Of a stretch of 64,000 nucleotides of DNA, positions 44,784-55,636 are shown in pieces (positions within the stretch are counted from its first letter, which is position 1; each line of letters starts with the position of its first letter). This DNA is from Coix lacryma-jobi var. lacryma-jobi (lineage: Eukaryota > Streptophyta > Magnoliopsida > Poales > Poaceae), in the NCBI GenBank assembly GCA_009763385.1, contig CM019824.1:150170305-150234304 (forward strand), given 5' to 3'. Made by a program: the position numbers and the translations under genes. The notes beneath the pieces are model-generated. The model was not told the origin of the DNA. It made no database searches and saw only the letters and a list, made by a program, of their open reading frames with translations.

Positions 44784-45218
44784 CAGGCCAGATCTGAGCC
44801 AAGGAACACCACATCCATCACTCCTACAGCCTCCCTATCATCTACAAACCCTTCTACAACCTCTAAGTACAATAGCCATGGCACATTTTATAAATTGGGA
44901 AAACTAGGGTTAGGGATTTTGAAATGTCACCTTGAGATGGAGAGGAAAGGGAAGGAGACCCTTGGATTAGGGAGATGGAGGCTGCACTGAAGAGGAACCC
45001 AGAGCAGCAGCACCGGTGGCCGGAGACGCTGGGAAGAAGCCCGGAGAGGAAGCCGGCCGCCGGTCTCCTTTGGTCGCCCGAGACAAAAAGGTGGAGGAGA
45101 GTTCACGGGCTGGGTTAAAACTGAGGGAGGGAGAGAGAGTGAGACCGCCGGGTAGAGTAAAGAAGTTTTTCCCTCGGCCCCACATGGTAACAAATCGATT
45201 CCTGCTGAATCGATAAGT

Positions 45219-45270
45219 CGCGGCACTGCCGGGGCCCAGCACCTCCGCGTCTGACCCGGCACTGCCGGAC
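45219..45270. repeat. Palindrome cluster 5 of copia-2 (after RNase H)
   Basis: Two full copies (gcggcactgccgg, ccggcactgccgg) around a worn one. Confidence 0.88.
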
Positions 45271-45487
45271 AGTTACCACCAGAACAGATTTATCTCTAAG
45301 CTACTACAACTCATTCTTGGAGTGGACACGTACACCTTGCATGTTATGACCAGTGGCAATCAATCAATACAGAACAATGGTCATTTCAAGCAAGTTTCTT
45401 TCTCAAAGATTTTGAAACACAATATATGAAATTTTTGAAATTGTTTTGTCTAGGTCATACTAGTTGATCAATCAAGCATGCTAGGTT

Positions 45488-46930
45488 TTAAACTATGTTA
45501 CGAGAGTCAAGTATATTTAGTTCACTTCTCAAAGCACAAAACCTTGACTCATCGAGAGGCTTAGTGAAGATATCGGCTAGTTGTTTGTCGGTGCTCACAT
45601 GATGAATTGTGATATCTCCTTTGATTTCGTGATCTCTCAAGAAATGATGTCGGATGTCTATATGTTTGGTTTTTGAGTGACTAACTGGGTTGTTTGCAAG
45701 TTTTATGGCACTTTCGTTGTCACACAAGAGTGGGATATGGGTAAAATGACATCCGAAGTCACAAAGGGTTTGCCTCATCCAAAGTAGTTGCGCACAACAT
45801 GCACCTGCTGCAACATACTCGGCCTCGGCTGTGGAAAGGGCTACACAGTTTTGCTTTTTAGAACCCCAAGACACTAAGGAGCATCCAAGGAATTGACACG
45901 TCCCCGAAGTGCTTTTTCGATCTACTGTACAACTGGCATAATCGGAATCCGAATAGCCAAGTAGTTCGAACTTGGAGCCCTTAGGATACCACAAGCCAAA
46001 GTTTGGTGTGTGAACTAGATATCTCAAGATTCTCTTAACGGCCACTAGGTGACACTTTCAGGTTAGCTTGAAATATAGCACACATGCACACGCTAAGCAT
46101 AATATCGGGCCTAAATGCGCATAAGTAAAGTAGAGAGCCGATCATGGAGCGATATACCTTGATGTCCACGGCTTTCCCTTCCTCATTGAGATCAAGATGT
46201 CCATTAGTTGGCATGGGAGTTTTCATAGGCTTGGCGTTCACCATGTCAAACTTTCTCAACATATCATGGGTGTACTTGGTTTGGCAAAGAAAAGTCCCTT
46301 CCTTTAATTGCTTGATTTAAAAACCAAGGAAGAACTTGAGCTCACCCATCATAGACATCTCAAATCTCTTAGTCATGATCCTACTAAACTCATCACAAAA
46401 GGATTTGTTAGTACTACCAAATATTATGTCATCGACATATATTTGGCACACAAAAATATCTCCATTGACTTTATGTGTGAAGAGAGTAGGATCGGCTTTG
46501 CCTATTTCAAAGCCTTGTTTAAGCAAGAATTCCTTAAGGCATTCATACCATGCTCTAGGTGCTTGTTTAAGCCCATAGAGCGCCTTTTGGAGTTTGAAGA
46601 CATGGTTGGCGAACATGGGATCTTCAAAACCCGGTGGTTGCTCAACATACCAACTCGTGTATAGGGCCATGAGAAATGCACTCTTCACATCCATTTGATA
46701 TAGCTTGAAGTTGTGATGGGCTGCATAGGCTAAAGAATCCGAATGGCTTCAAGCCTAGCAACGATGCATATGTTTCTTCAAAGTCCAAGCCCTCTACTTG
46801 ATTGAAGCCTTGAGCTACCAATCTTGCCTTGTTTCTTGTCACCACACCTTCTTCATCTTGCTTGTTGCAGAAGACCCATTTGGTTCCAATGACATTGGTA
46901 TTTGGTCTTCCACAAGTGACCATACTTGAT
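45488..46930 (-). pseudogene. Copia reverse transcriptase and RNase H of copia-2
   Basis: Frames 46923-46642 (start of RT, NVIGTKWVFCNKQDEEG), 46694-46317 (palm, with KALYGLKQAPRAWYECL and the catalytic YVDDIIFGS), 46262-46035 (YRSMIGSLLYLCAFRPDI) and 46045-45488 (RNase H, with YSDSDYASCTVDRKSTSG and the terminal DIFTKPLDESRFCALR). The YVDD box and the RNase H motifs are present. Frameshifts near 46690, 46290 and 46045 break the chain. It would make element cDNA in the particle. Confidence 0.92.
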
Positions 46931-47664
46931 TACGCTCGAAGTTGTTGAGCTCTTCTTGCATGGCCATCACCCAATCTGGATCTCCAAGAGCTTCTTCTAC
47001 CTTGAGAGGTTCCAAAGAGGAAACAAATGAGTAATATTGACAGAAAATTTGCCAAATGAGAGCGTGTCGTTACCCCCTTTCGAAGACTCCCAAGGATGTT
47101 GTCAACGGGATGGTCCCGTTGAATAGTTTGCTTGAGCCTTGGATGATCTATGGGTTCTGCTACATCTTCGTCTTGCTCGAAAATGGGTTGTAGGTTCACT
47201 CCACGAAGTGGAGTGGCTGCAGCTGCCCTGGAAGTACCCGGTACTGCTGGGCTCTGCCCGGCACTGCCGAGGCCCGGCACTGCCGGGGTTGTGGCCAGCA
47301 CTGCCAGGGACTGTATGTCACTAGTCCCAGCAGGGACTTCATCTTGAGGACCATCCTGATCAGTAGCCTGCTGTTCTTGTGGTCTAATATCACCAATGGC
47401 TAATTGCTTGATTGTTTTGCAAGGTGGTTCCTCATTGCCTACAACAACTTCATCAACTTGCTCTACTTGAGAGCCGTTAGTTTCATCAAACGTCACGTCT
47501 ATCGCTATTTCAACCTTACCGGAGGCCTTGTTGAAAACACGATAGGCATGCTCGTTTGATCCATAACCGAGAAGAAAACCATCATCAACCTTAGATGCAA
47601 ACTTAGAGGCTTTGGGCTTGTTCAATATGAAACATTTGCACCCAAAGACTCTAAAGTAAGACAC
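46930..47664 (-). pseudogene. Integrase-RT linker of copia-2
   Basis: Begins with FGCKCFILNKPKASKFASKV and GYGSNEHAYRVFN, the usual end of the copia integrase region, then a variable linker. The palindrome cluster at 47238-47309 is read through in frame here as PAVPGLGSAGQSPAVPG, so the motif has been accepted in coding sequence. Ends before RT. Confidence 0.8.
47238..47309. repeat. Palindrome cluster 6 of copia-2 (coding, linker)
   Basis: Four copies inside the integrase-RT linker ORF, two of them full length (ccggcactgccg). Confidence 0.9.
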
Positions 47665-48480
47665 CTTTGCTTGTTACCGTGAGCAGCTCATAGGATGTCT
47701 TCTTTCTTCTCTTGTGGAGGTAGAGGCGGTTGATTGCATGGCAAGCGGTATTGACGGCTTCGGCCAAAAGATGTCCGCGTCTGTACTCATCTAGCATCGT
47801 CCTTGCCATGCCAATGAGTGTTCTATTCTTCCTCTCCACCACACCATTTTGTTGAGGGGTGTATGGAACTGAAAATTCATGCTTGATGCCCTCCTCATCA
47901 AGAAACTCTCCACTTGGGTGTTTCGGAATTCAGTTCCATTGTCACTACGAACTTTCTTGATGTTGAAACCGAATTCCCTTTGAGCTCTTCGTATGAACAT
48001 CTTGACCTTCTCTTGCACTACACTCTTGTCATGCAAAAAGGATACCCAAGTGAAACGAGAAAAGTCATCAACAATAACAAGACCATGTTTGTTACCGCCG
48101 ATGCTTAGGTAGGCAACCGGTCCAAAGAGATCCATGTGGATCAACTCCAATGGATGAGTAGTAGTGTCATAGCTCTTTGGTGGGTGAGGTACGCTTACTT
48201 GTTTTTCGGCTTGGCAAGCTCCACATACTCTGTCTTTCTCAAAATCAACATTGGGTAGTCCTAGGATGTGGTTGTCTTTTTGAAGTTTGGCCAAGTTCCT
48301 CATCCCAACCCATGCTAGATTTTGCCACTAAACAAGTCTCAAGTTTAGCTTCACTTTTGTTGAAATCAACTAAGTAAAGCTTCCCTTTCAAATGACCCGT
48401 AAAGACAATAGAGGAATCCTCCCTTCTAAAGACTTCCACACCCCATCCGTAAAGAGACAATTGAAACCCATCCCACATAG
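47651..48480 (-). pseudogene. Copia integrase of copia-2
   Basis: GAG-pre-integrase piece (48303 onward: CGACQAEKQVSVPHP) then the core with Asp in HMDLFGPVAYLSIGGNKHG, Asp in VRSDNGTEFRN and, after a frameshift near 47840, Glu in VERKNRTLIGMARTML. All three catalytic residues are visible but in two frames. The region 48478-48245 (VFTGHLKGKLYLVDF) is the part upstream of the core. Confidence 0.87.
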
Positions 48481-48639
48481 TTGTGAAACAGATAACAAGT
48501 TGTAACTCAACGAATCAAATGTAAGACATTAGTAATTGAATGTTCAAGTGTTATCACAACTTTACCAAGTCCTAACACATCCCCCTTGGAGTTATCACCG
48601 AAATGATGTTTTCACTTGCATTTGAAGTTGGGGAATATG

Positions 48640-48720
48640 ATGAGAAACATACTCCTTTCTCCGGTCATATGATTTGTACATCCGCTATCAAACACCAACT
48701 TGATCCACCGGAGGAGTATG
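48640..48720 (-). pseudogene. Copia protease active site of copia-2
   Basis: The minus strand encodes VFDSGCTNHMTGERSMF, the copia protease active-site signature (DSG). The following protease body (48640-48480) is interrupted by stops. Confidence 0.75.
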
Positions 48721-49060
48721 CCTGCAAAACAAGTTTAGTTCCTTGATTTAGGTCCCCAATTGACATTGGGGCCTTGCAAGTTAGTCACTAGTATCTTAGG
48801 AACCCAAATAAACTTGTCGGTTGTCCTCTTGTTATCACCAACATATTTCGCAACAACTTTACCACTGTTGTTGTGTTCTAATATGTAACAGGATGACATG
48901 CTCTTCCTTGGGGCTTCTATCTTGGGTTGATGTGCAAACTTGTTCTTGGTCACCCACATAGATTCATTTGGTTCTGAGAATCTTGCTTTGGGTTGGGCAC
49001 CTGCTTGTGCTGTGTGTGAGACTGAGCAGAAGGGAAACTGGTAGCCTCCCTTTCTTGGGG

Positions 49061-49132
49061 CGCGGGCACTGCCGCCTGGGGGCGGCACTGCCGGGGCCCG
49101 GGACTGCGCCTTCTGGCGCGGCACTGCCGCGG
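49061..49132. repeat. Palindrome cluster 7 of copia-2 (coding, gag)
   Basis: Four copies inside the gag ORF, including gcggcactgccgg and gcggcactgccgc. Confidence 0.9.
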
Positions 49133-49730
49133 TCTATGCAGGCTGAACTGTACCAATCTGACCCTTCTTCTCAAACCTCACACATTCATAACCATTCACT
49201 ATCCTTCTTCCATTAGTCTTGGCTCCTTTTTCGTGCCCCAACCCATCCTTTATGGAAGGACGTCTTCCGTTCTTGAACTTAGGCTTGCTCTTCTCTTGAG
49301 TCTTCTCATTAGCACTTGTTGTGGACTTGACACAACCACTTGCAATAATGTTTGTTAATCTTGTTATCTCCTTTCTCATGGCCTCCATGTTCACAAGGTT
49401 AGTGGAATAGACATTCAAATCAACATTATAGCATTTTCCACAACCTTCACTAGTGGAGGGAATAGAAGTGACATTTGCTTTAGGCAGGGGTGAGTTGCTT
49501 TCCCAAAGAAGATTATATTGCAGCTCAAGTTCTTCGTGCTTTTTACCCAAGTCACAATACTTTTCCTTGAGTGCAACATGAGTCTTCTTTAGGGAAGCAT
49601 GTTCATCTTGCTCTTGGCCAAGCCTCATGCAAGACGTCCAACTCACTTCTCTCTAATGCAAGAGCCTCCTTGCAAGCAATATAGAGGTCCTCTTGTTTGA
49701 TGAGGGCATCCTCACTTATTGCTAACTCGG

Positions 49731-49735
49731 CTTGT
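49731..49735 (+). repeat. TSD of Tat-2, left copy (cttgt)
   Basis: cttgt at 49731-49735 and again at 61606-61610, directly outside the two LTRs. Confidence 0.95.
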
Positions 49736-50820
49736 TGTCGGGGGAACACCAAAGGGGTACCCCCAATCAACGCAAACACCATAGGTTAAACCTGGAACAC
49801 CAATTAATAGCAAAACCTAGCAAGTATAACCTTCTAAAAAGCCAAACTCTCGAGCCCGGTACATAGGCCTCGAGCCCTCCGCAGCCATACATCGCTCCTC
49901 GAGACCCACGCGGGGACCTCGAGCCTCTCTGGCGCGACAGCCTATCCCTCGAGACGCTCCACGCCGCTCGGAACCGGATACAACCCCATACTGCGTATTT
50001 AATGCGTTCACCTACTCTGGTCACGTCTTCTGTGCACGGCGACATGCGCCACAGTAAACCGGAGCCACAGTCAAATCTCGCTTTCACCTCAAGCATGGGC
50101 AAAAAGGCGCAAGTACAGCACTGTTGGGCCATGCCCTGCACTGTAGCACACTCGAGCCTCATCCCGGGCCTGGGATCCCGCTGTTACGCCCGGGCGTTCC
50201 GGGACTTGCCCGTACCTGCGGGGCTCGAGCCCTCCGTAGGCGCCACCTCGAGGCGGCTCCGCGCCCCTCGAGCCCTTACTGCTTTCCGCTATTGGAGGGC
50301 AGGTACCCAAGGACCCGGAGGGACCCCGTCGTGTCCTGTACATACCGGGATGGGTGCTGTACGACTTCCACATCGCCACGCCTCCACGTCCGCGCCCGGG
50401 ATGAAGGCCACGTATCAAGGACGCCTCAACAACAAACCCACGTTGGCTACAGTGACTTCGACGAGACAGAGTTCCTACCCTTCGCCATACCGAACGCTGT
50501 ACATGCCAATCCTATGTAAACCCTGACCTCCTCTTGTTCTATAAAAGGGGACGCCAGGGCCCTTCGCGCGCAAGGGAAGACACATGAGTCCACACACAAA
50601 AACACGAGTCCGGACTCCGGTCCACGCTCATTGAGCTTGTAGTGCCCCTGTACAAGCACTTAGGTGCAAGTAATACGAGAACCTCCTCCCCCGCTGACGT
50701 AGGGCCGTCTTTGCCCGAACCAGGATAAATTCTTGTGTCATCTTGCATCACCATCCAGGAAGAGAAACACGCGATCATATTACTAGTTGGTGTCATACCC
50801 CCGGGGTCGACACACCGACA
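49736..50820 (+). repeat. 5' LTR of Tat-2
   Basis: 1085 bp, tgtcgggggaacacc to ggtcgacacaccgaca; followed by a PBS-like gttggcgcccc at 50821. Partner at 60514-61605. The LTRs differ by scattered substitutions and small indels. Confidence 0.96.
50540..50546 (+). promoter_or_regulatory. TATA box of Tat-2 5' LTR
   Basis: TATAAAA in cttgttctataaaagggg. The matching site in the 3' LTR (near 61329) reads ctaaaaaggg, so that copy has lost the box. Confidence 0.75.
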
Positions 50821-50838
50821 GTTGGCGCCCCAGGTAGG
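50821..50838 (+). promoter_or_regulatory. Primer-binding site of Tat-2
   Basis: gttggcgccccaggtagg directly after the LTR end; the ttggcgcc form is common in grass gypsy elements. Confidence 0.65.
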
Positions 50839-50877
50839 GCCTTCGCGTGTCCGAGCCGATTTCTCGTTGTTTTCTGG

Positions 50878-53570
50878 ATGGCTTCATCCCCTCCTTCGCT
50901 CTCGGCTGGTAAGTCGTCTTGTTCGGGAGCCTCGAGTTCCTGGCCACCGGCAACGGCAACGAGCTGACCCTGCTCTCCTCGAGAGAGCCAAGCGGGAGGC
51001 GTGTCGCGCCACCCCGCGCGGGGGGCGTGGCGCGTCCCCCGCACCACCACGCGTCGCCACCTCGCGAGCGGCGCCGTTGTCACCATCGACGCCGGGCACG
51101 GGCGATGCTACGGCGCACGCCCACTTCCCCGCGGCCGACGCAGCGTCCCGAGGGGAAACCCGCCTGGCGCACGGCGGAGACTTCTAGGGCGCGCGCGCAC
51201 TCCCCCAGCGAGTTCGCGTTCGTCACGCGCACGGACCGGGAGCCTGGCCAGAGGCCCGAGCCGTGCTCCGTCGACACCACCAGGCCTCTCTCCCGCACGG
51301 GGGTACCGCGCCCGACGCCAGCGGTTCCCGTTTGGCCTCAACAACCCGCGGCAGTTCACGCCCACCGCCTCGGCGAGCTCCGTCAGGACCGGGCGGCCGC
51401 AGAGCGGGAGGAGCGTCCGGGCTACTCCTACGAGCCACCACCGACCTGGAGATCGTCTACCCCGTGCATGTCGACCGCGGCCTCTCACGAGCCGTCGAGC
51501 CACCTTGCCGAGCCACCTTCGGGGAGTGGTACCGTGAGCTACAGTCCCGGCACGAGCCAGGGCGGCGCGGCATCAACAGCTCCGACTCCGATGAGTACGA
51601 CTACCATGACCCTGACCTCTGGGACCCCACCAGGGAGTGCTTCCAGCTCGAGGGGGTCGTGGACGACGCCGAGGACGACGACGACGACGCCAGGCCGGAG
51701 CTCAACCTCGAAGAGCCCGGAAACGTGGCTGCGGCAGGAGGATCACGCGTTCAGGGAGGGACGAACCCCCGGGCACCGGCTGCACCATCTCGCACGGCGA
51801 CGACCGGGCGACGCAGCTCGCGCAGCTGCGGGAGGCCATCGCCAAGGCTGAGGGGGAGCGACAGCGCGTTGCAACTCGAGAAAACTATAGCACAGGACCC
51901 AGCACAGCCTCGAGGCGCCGGTGTTCGTGGCCGCGCTCGAGATGTCCACCGCAGATCCTCGGACGAGGCACCAGCACGCCCCGAGGGCGTTTCGTGAGCC
52001 GGGCAGAACGTGGTGGCGGCGGCAATGTTGCTCCGTGATCTACCCGCCGTCTCCAACCCTGAAGCCAGGCGCATGCTTGGGGAAATGAAGAACCTCCTCG
52101 AGACAGCCGCTGTGCAGCAGCGAGAGCTCAGCCTCGCGGCGGCGCGGGACGGCCTCGGGGAAACAGCAGACACGCCCCGCAACAAGCGCGAGATGTCCGT
52201 CCACCAGCCGGACGCCTCTCGAGCTAGGCCAGTCCGGGAACGGATCGTCGACAACCGCCGCCTCGAGACCCCAACGACGCCGCAACGACATCAACCCGGC
52301 GCAAGGACAAGGGGGCCCAAGAGCGTGGCTATAGCGCCCATCGAGGGGGCGCTACGACAGTGACGAGGACCGACAAGTCCTCGAGCCCCCGGGCCCCAGA
52401 GTCTTCAGCCGGCCATCCGCAGCTCAACCCTCCCTGACCGCTTCCGACCACCGACCAACATCGTGAAGTATGACGGGGAGGTCGAGCCCAAGCTCTGGCT
52501 CTCGGACTTCCGCCTAGGCTGCAAACTGGGCGGAGCGAAGAACGACGACCGTGTGATCATACGCCAACTCCCACTTTACCTCTCGAACAACCGCCGCGGT
52601 GGCTCGAGGGCTCCCGCCGGATCGGATCGACGACTGGGCCGACCTAGTCAGGGTCTTCGACGGGGAATTTCAAGGGAACTTGCGTGCGCCAGGCAACCCC
52701 TGGGATCTACGGCGTTGCAGGCAGGCGGGACGAGCCCCTCCGCGACTTTGCTCGGCGGTTCTCGAAGCAGCGCCTCGAGCTCCCCCACGTGCCTGATGAG
52801 GACGTCATCTCAGCGTTCCTTGTGGGCACGACATGCCAAGAGCTAGTTCATGAGCTAGGACGCTACCGTCCCAGGACGGTCGAGGACCCGATGGATCGTG
52901 TCACCAGCTTTGCCTCAGCGACGATGCAGTGGGGGCCTTCTTTGGCCGCTCCACGGACAAAGGTAAGGCGGTGACCGCGCCAGAGGGCTCGAACAAGGGC
53001 GACGACGCCAAGAACTGCAACAACAATAATAAAAAGAAGAAGAACAAAAGCAAAGGTCAGAAGGCGAAGCGTGATGCCGACGACGACAACGATGAAGAAG
53101 TGCTCATGGGCGCCCTCGACCATAAGAAACCTCGAGGCCCCCCTGATGGGGCTGTTTTCGACCAGATGCTTGAGGACCCCTGCCCTTATCACAAGGGCCT
53201 CGTAAATCATAAGCTAAAAGACTGCCGACTGTTGAAGGGGTTCTACTCCAAGCTCGGCGACAAGAAGGAAGACGCGCCTAAGGGCAAGTACAACAATCGA
53301 CGCGACGACGGGGACGCGGGATTCCCCCCGGTGCGTGACTGCTTCATGATCTACGGGGGCCCAACCGTCGGGCTCTCGGCTCAACAGAGAAAGAAGGAGC
53401 GCCGGGAGATCTTTGCACTCCGCCACAAAGCACCCCGGTACCTCGACTGGTCTGATGCGCCGATCACGTTCGACCGTGACGACCATCCGGATCATGTCAT
53501 AAATCCGGGAGCGTACCCTCTTGTCGTCGACCCCGTCATCATCGATGTACGGTTCTCCAAGGGGGAGGGC
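50878..53570 (+). pseudogene. Gag of Tat-2 (frameshifted)
   Basis: Possible start at 50878 (MASSPPSLSAGK). Then an acidic segment (51560-51720: INSSDSDEYDYHDPDLWDP), the gag core over several frames (52463: KYDGEVEPKLWLSDFRLGCK; 52600: DDWADLVRVFDGEFQG; 52730: PLRDFARRFSKQRLELPHVP), and a lysine-rich then zinc-knuckle-like end (53010-53230: CPYHKGLVNHKLKDC). The last open part (52929-53813) runs on into integrase. At least four frame changes. Confidence 0.75.
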
Positions 53571-54538
53571 CTCGCCAAGCAAATGCATCAACCCGCGCAC
53601 GCCCTGCAGATGATCCCCATTACTTGGCCGTTTGCCGTATGGGGGCTCGACCTCGTGGGTCCCCTCAAGATGACAACCGGAAAGTACACACATGTGCTCG
53701 TGGCCATCGACAAATTCACCAAGTGGATCGAGGCCAAGCCCATAGGCGACCCCCCACCTCGAGAAGGCGGTCGAGTTCATCGCCGACATCATGTACCGGT
53801 TCGGGGTGCCTAATGTCCATCATCACGACAATGGCACCCATTCACGGGCCAAAAGTTCACCAAACTTCTGCGACGACAACAACATTCGCGTGACCTAGGC
53901 CCGGTCGCATACCCTCAATGCAACGGGCAGGTCGAGCGCGCCAACGACTTGATACTCCATGGGCTGAAGCCGAGGCTGTTCAAGACCCTCAAAAAATTGG
54001 AAAGAGGTGGGCCGCAGAGCTCCCCTCGGTGCTGTGGGGCCTCAGGACTACGCCGAGTCGAGCCACCGGGTTCACTCCGTTTTTCCTAACCTACGGCGCC
54101 GAGGCCGTCTTGCCTACGGACCTCGAGTATGGCTCACCTCGACTTCAAGCCTACAACGAGCAAACCAACGACGAAAAGCTCGCCAACGCCAAGGACCAGC
54201 TCGAGGAGGCCCGAGACGTGGCGCTCATCAACTCCACGCGCTACCAGCAAACACTTCGACGCTACCACGACAAGCACATGCGCAAAAGGGACCTAGCGGT
54301 GGGGGACCTCGTGCTTCGACGAATGCAAGATAATCGAGGGCGCCACAAGCTCACCCCTCCATGGGAGGGCCCATACACCGTAGCTGAAGTGCTCAAGCCA
54401 GGAACGTACAAGCTCTACGACGGTCAAGGCAGGATCCTGGCGAACGCATGGAACATATCCAGCTACGTCGTTCTACCCTTAAGGGCCTCGAGGCCTATTC
54501 ATTTTGTTGCTTTGTACAAACACGTTGAGTATGAATGA
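53571..54538 (+). pseudogene. Integrase of Tat-2, lacking its zinc finger
   Basis: Begins abruptly with KQMHQPAHALQMIPITWP, then Asp in VWGLDLVGPLK, a frameshifted second Asp region (DNGTH near 53830), Glu in CNGQVERAND (near 53930), and the C-terminal part with WGLRTTPSRATGFTPFFLTY and PPWEGPYTVAEVLKPGTYKL, ending at the stop at 54536-54538. The HHCC domain is absent because the deletion joins gag to this point. A frame change around 53800 and another near 53900 make it non-functional. Confidence 0.87.
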
Positions 54539-55020
54539 GCAACTGGTTGTCCATCTTTCATATTACTTAGCAATTAAGGCAGCCTCGACCCTTGCTATGC
54601 TCAGGGTCGAGCCTCCCTCGAGGGCTGACAGGGCCCCCCCAGACTCCGGAAAAAATGCGTGTTTTCTTTTCAAAAATTCGACCCTCGTCTCAATTCGCAC
54701 CTCGAGCATAATAGCAGCGTCTAAATCCGTAAGTACCCCGAGCCTCCAAGAGTCGGGGGGCGTCGACGTAGATGGCCACCTACGCCCCCGGGCTACGGTA
54801 CCCTACCTACGCCTCCCTCGAGGTACTCGTGGCGCGTACCGAAGGAACACGGACCAAGCCGGTTGAAGCTCGAGCTAGAGACAAAGAGAATTGATCGAAT
54901 AAATTTGAAAAGAAAACAGCTTCTTTAAAAACAAGTCATATATACACATGATTGGCCTCGTCAGGCCACAAGTAATGACACAAATTTTTACAAAGGGCCT
55001 CGATGCCCAAATTTGACACG
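54539..55020. other. Spacer between integrase and antisense gene
   Basis: About 480 bp, CTCGAG-rich, no ORF I can support. The two convergent transcripts would end here. Confidence 0.5.
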
Positions 55021-55559
55021 CAGGTCTCAATCCTCGTCGGTCCGGTACTCCTCCCGAGATCTTCCGCGGCGGGCTCGGCCTCGACGTCTGGGCCAAGAGA
55101 AGGGGGGCCACCTACACCGTTGTCCGCATCCGGAGGCAGCACATCCTCCTCGAAGAGCTTCGCGAGCGCCGCCCCGGCTTGTCCACCTTCTCGAGGATCT
55201 TGTCGACGCGGCGATCGTTCCATTCCTCGTCCCTCCCCTCAATCTCAATGAAGCCCTTGGCGACGACATTGACCGGGAAGCGGAAGGCGGAATGGACGCC
55301 GCAAGCGCCTGCTTGACGCCATGGTGGAGAGCGTGCCGGACTCGGTCCCGCGCGGCCGCGTCAAAATAGCATAAGGCGTCGACCAAAGCGTCGCCTCGAG
55401 CCACCGCGCCCTCTGCCGCGGCTACCGGAGCGACGCCCCACATAGAGTCAAGCCTGTCGAGGGTGGCGCGCGCTCGTTCTGCCACCATGGTCTCGTCCTG
55501 GAGTTGCCCCAGGAGAGCCTGGTTCGTCCCGCGAAGCTCCTCGGCGGTCTTCTCAACCT

Positions 55560-55636
55560 CTGCGCAACAAACAAGGAGTGAGATCGCGGCGTGACAAAAA
55601 CCTCGAGATCAAAACAAGGCAAGGCATGAAAATTAC
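55560..55636 (-). other. Intron 3 of the antisense gene
   Basis: Minus strand donor GAAG/GTAATT and acceptor TTGTTGCGCAG/AGG; 77 bp; joins the coiled-coil exon to the last exon. Confidence 0.65.

Larger units (their letters stand above)
48735..49735 (-). pseudogene. Gag C-terminal part of copia-2
   Basis: Two frames: 49646-49134 (helical, with HEELELQYNLLWESNS and MEAMRKEITRLTNIIASG) and 49124-48735 (WVPKILVTNLQGPNVNWGP, a stretch typical of the gag end in this lineage). A palindrome cluster (49061-49132) lies in coding sequence, read as PAVPPPGGSARAP. The upstream end meets the cttgt target-site copy of Tat-2. Confidence 0.75.

Noticed and set aside
51080..52294. Antisense ORFs over Tat-2 gag
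   Set aside because: GC-rich shadows of the sense gag; no domain, no promoter.
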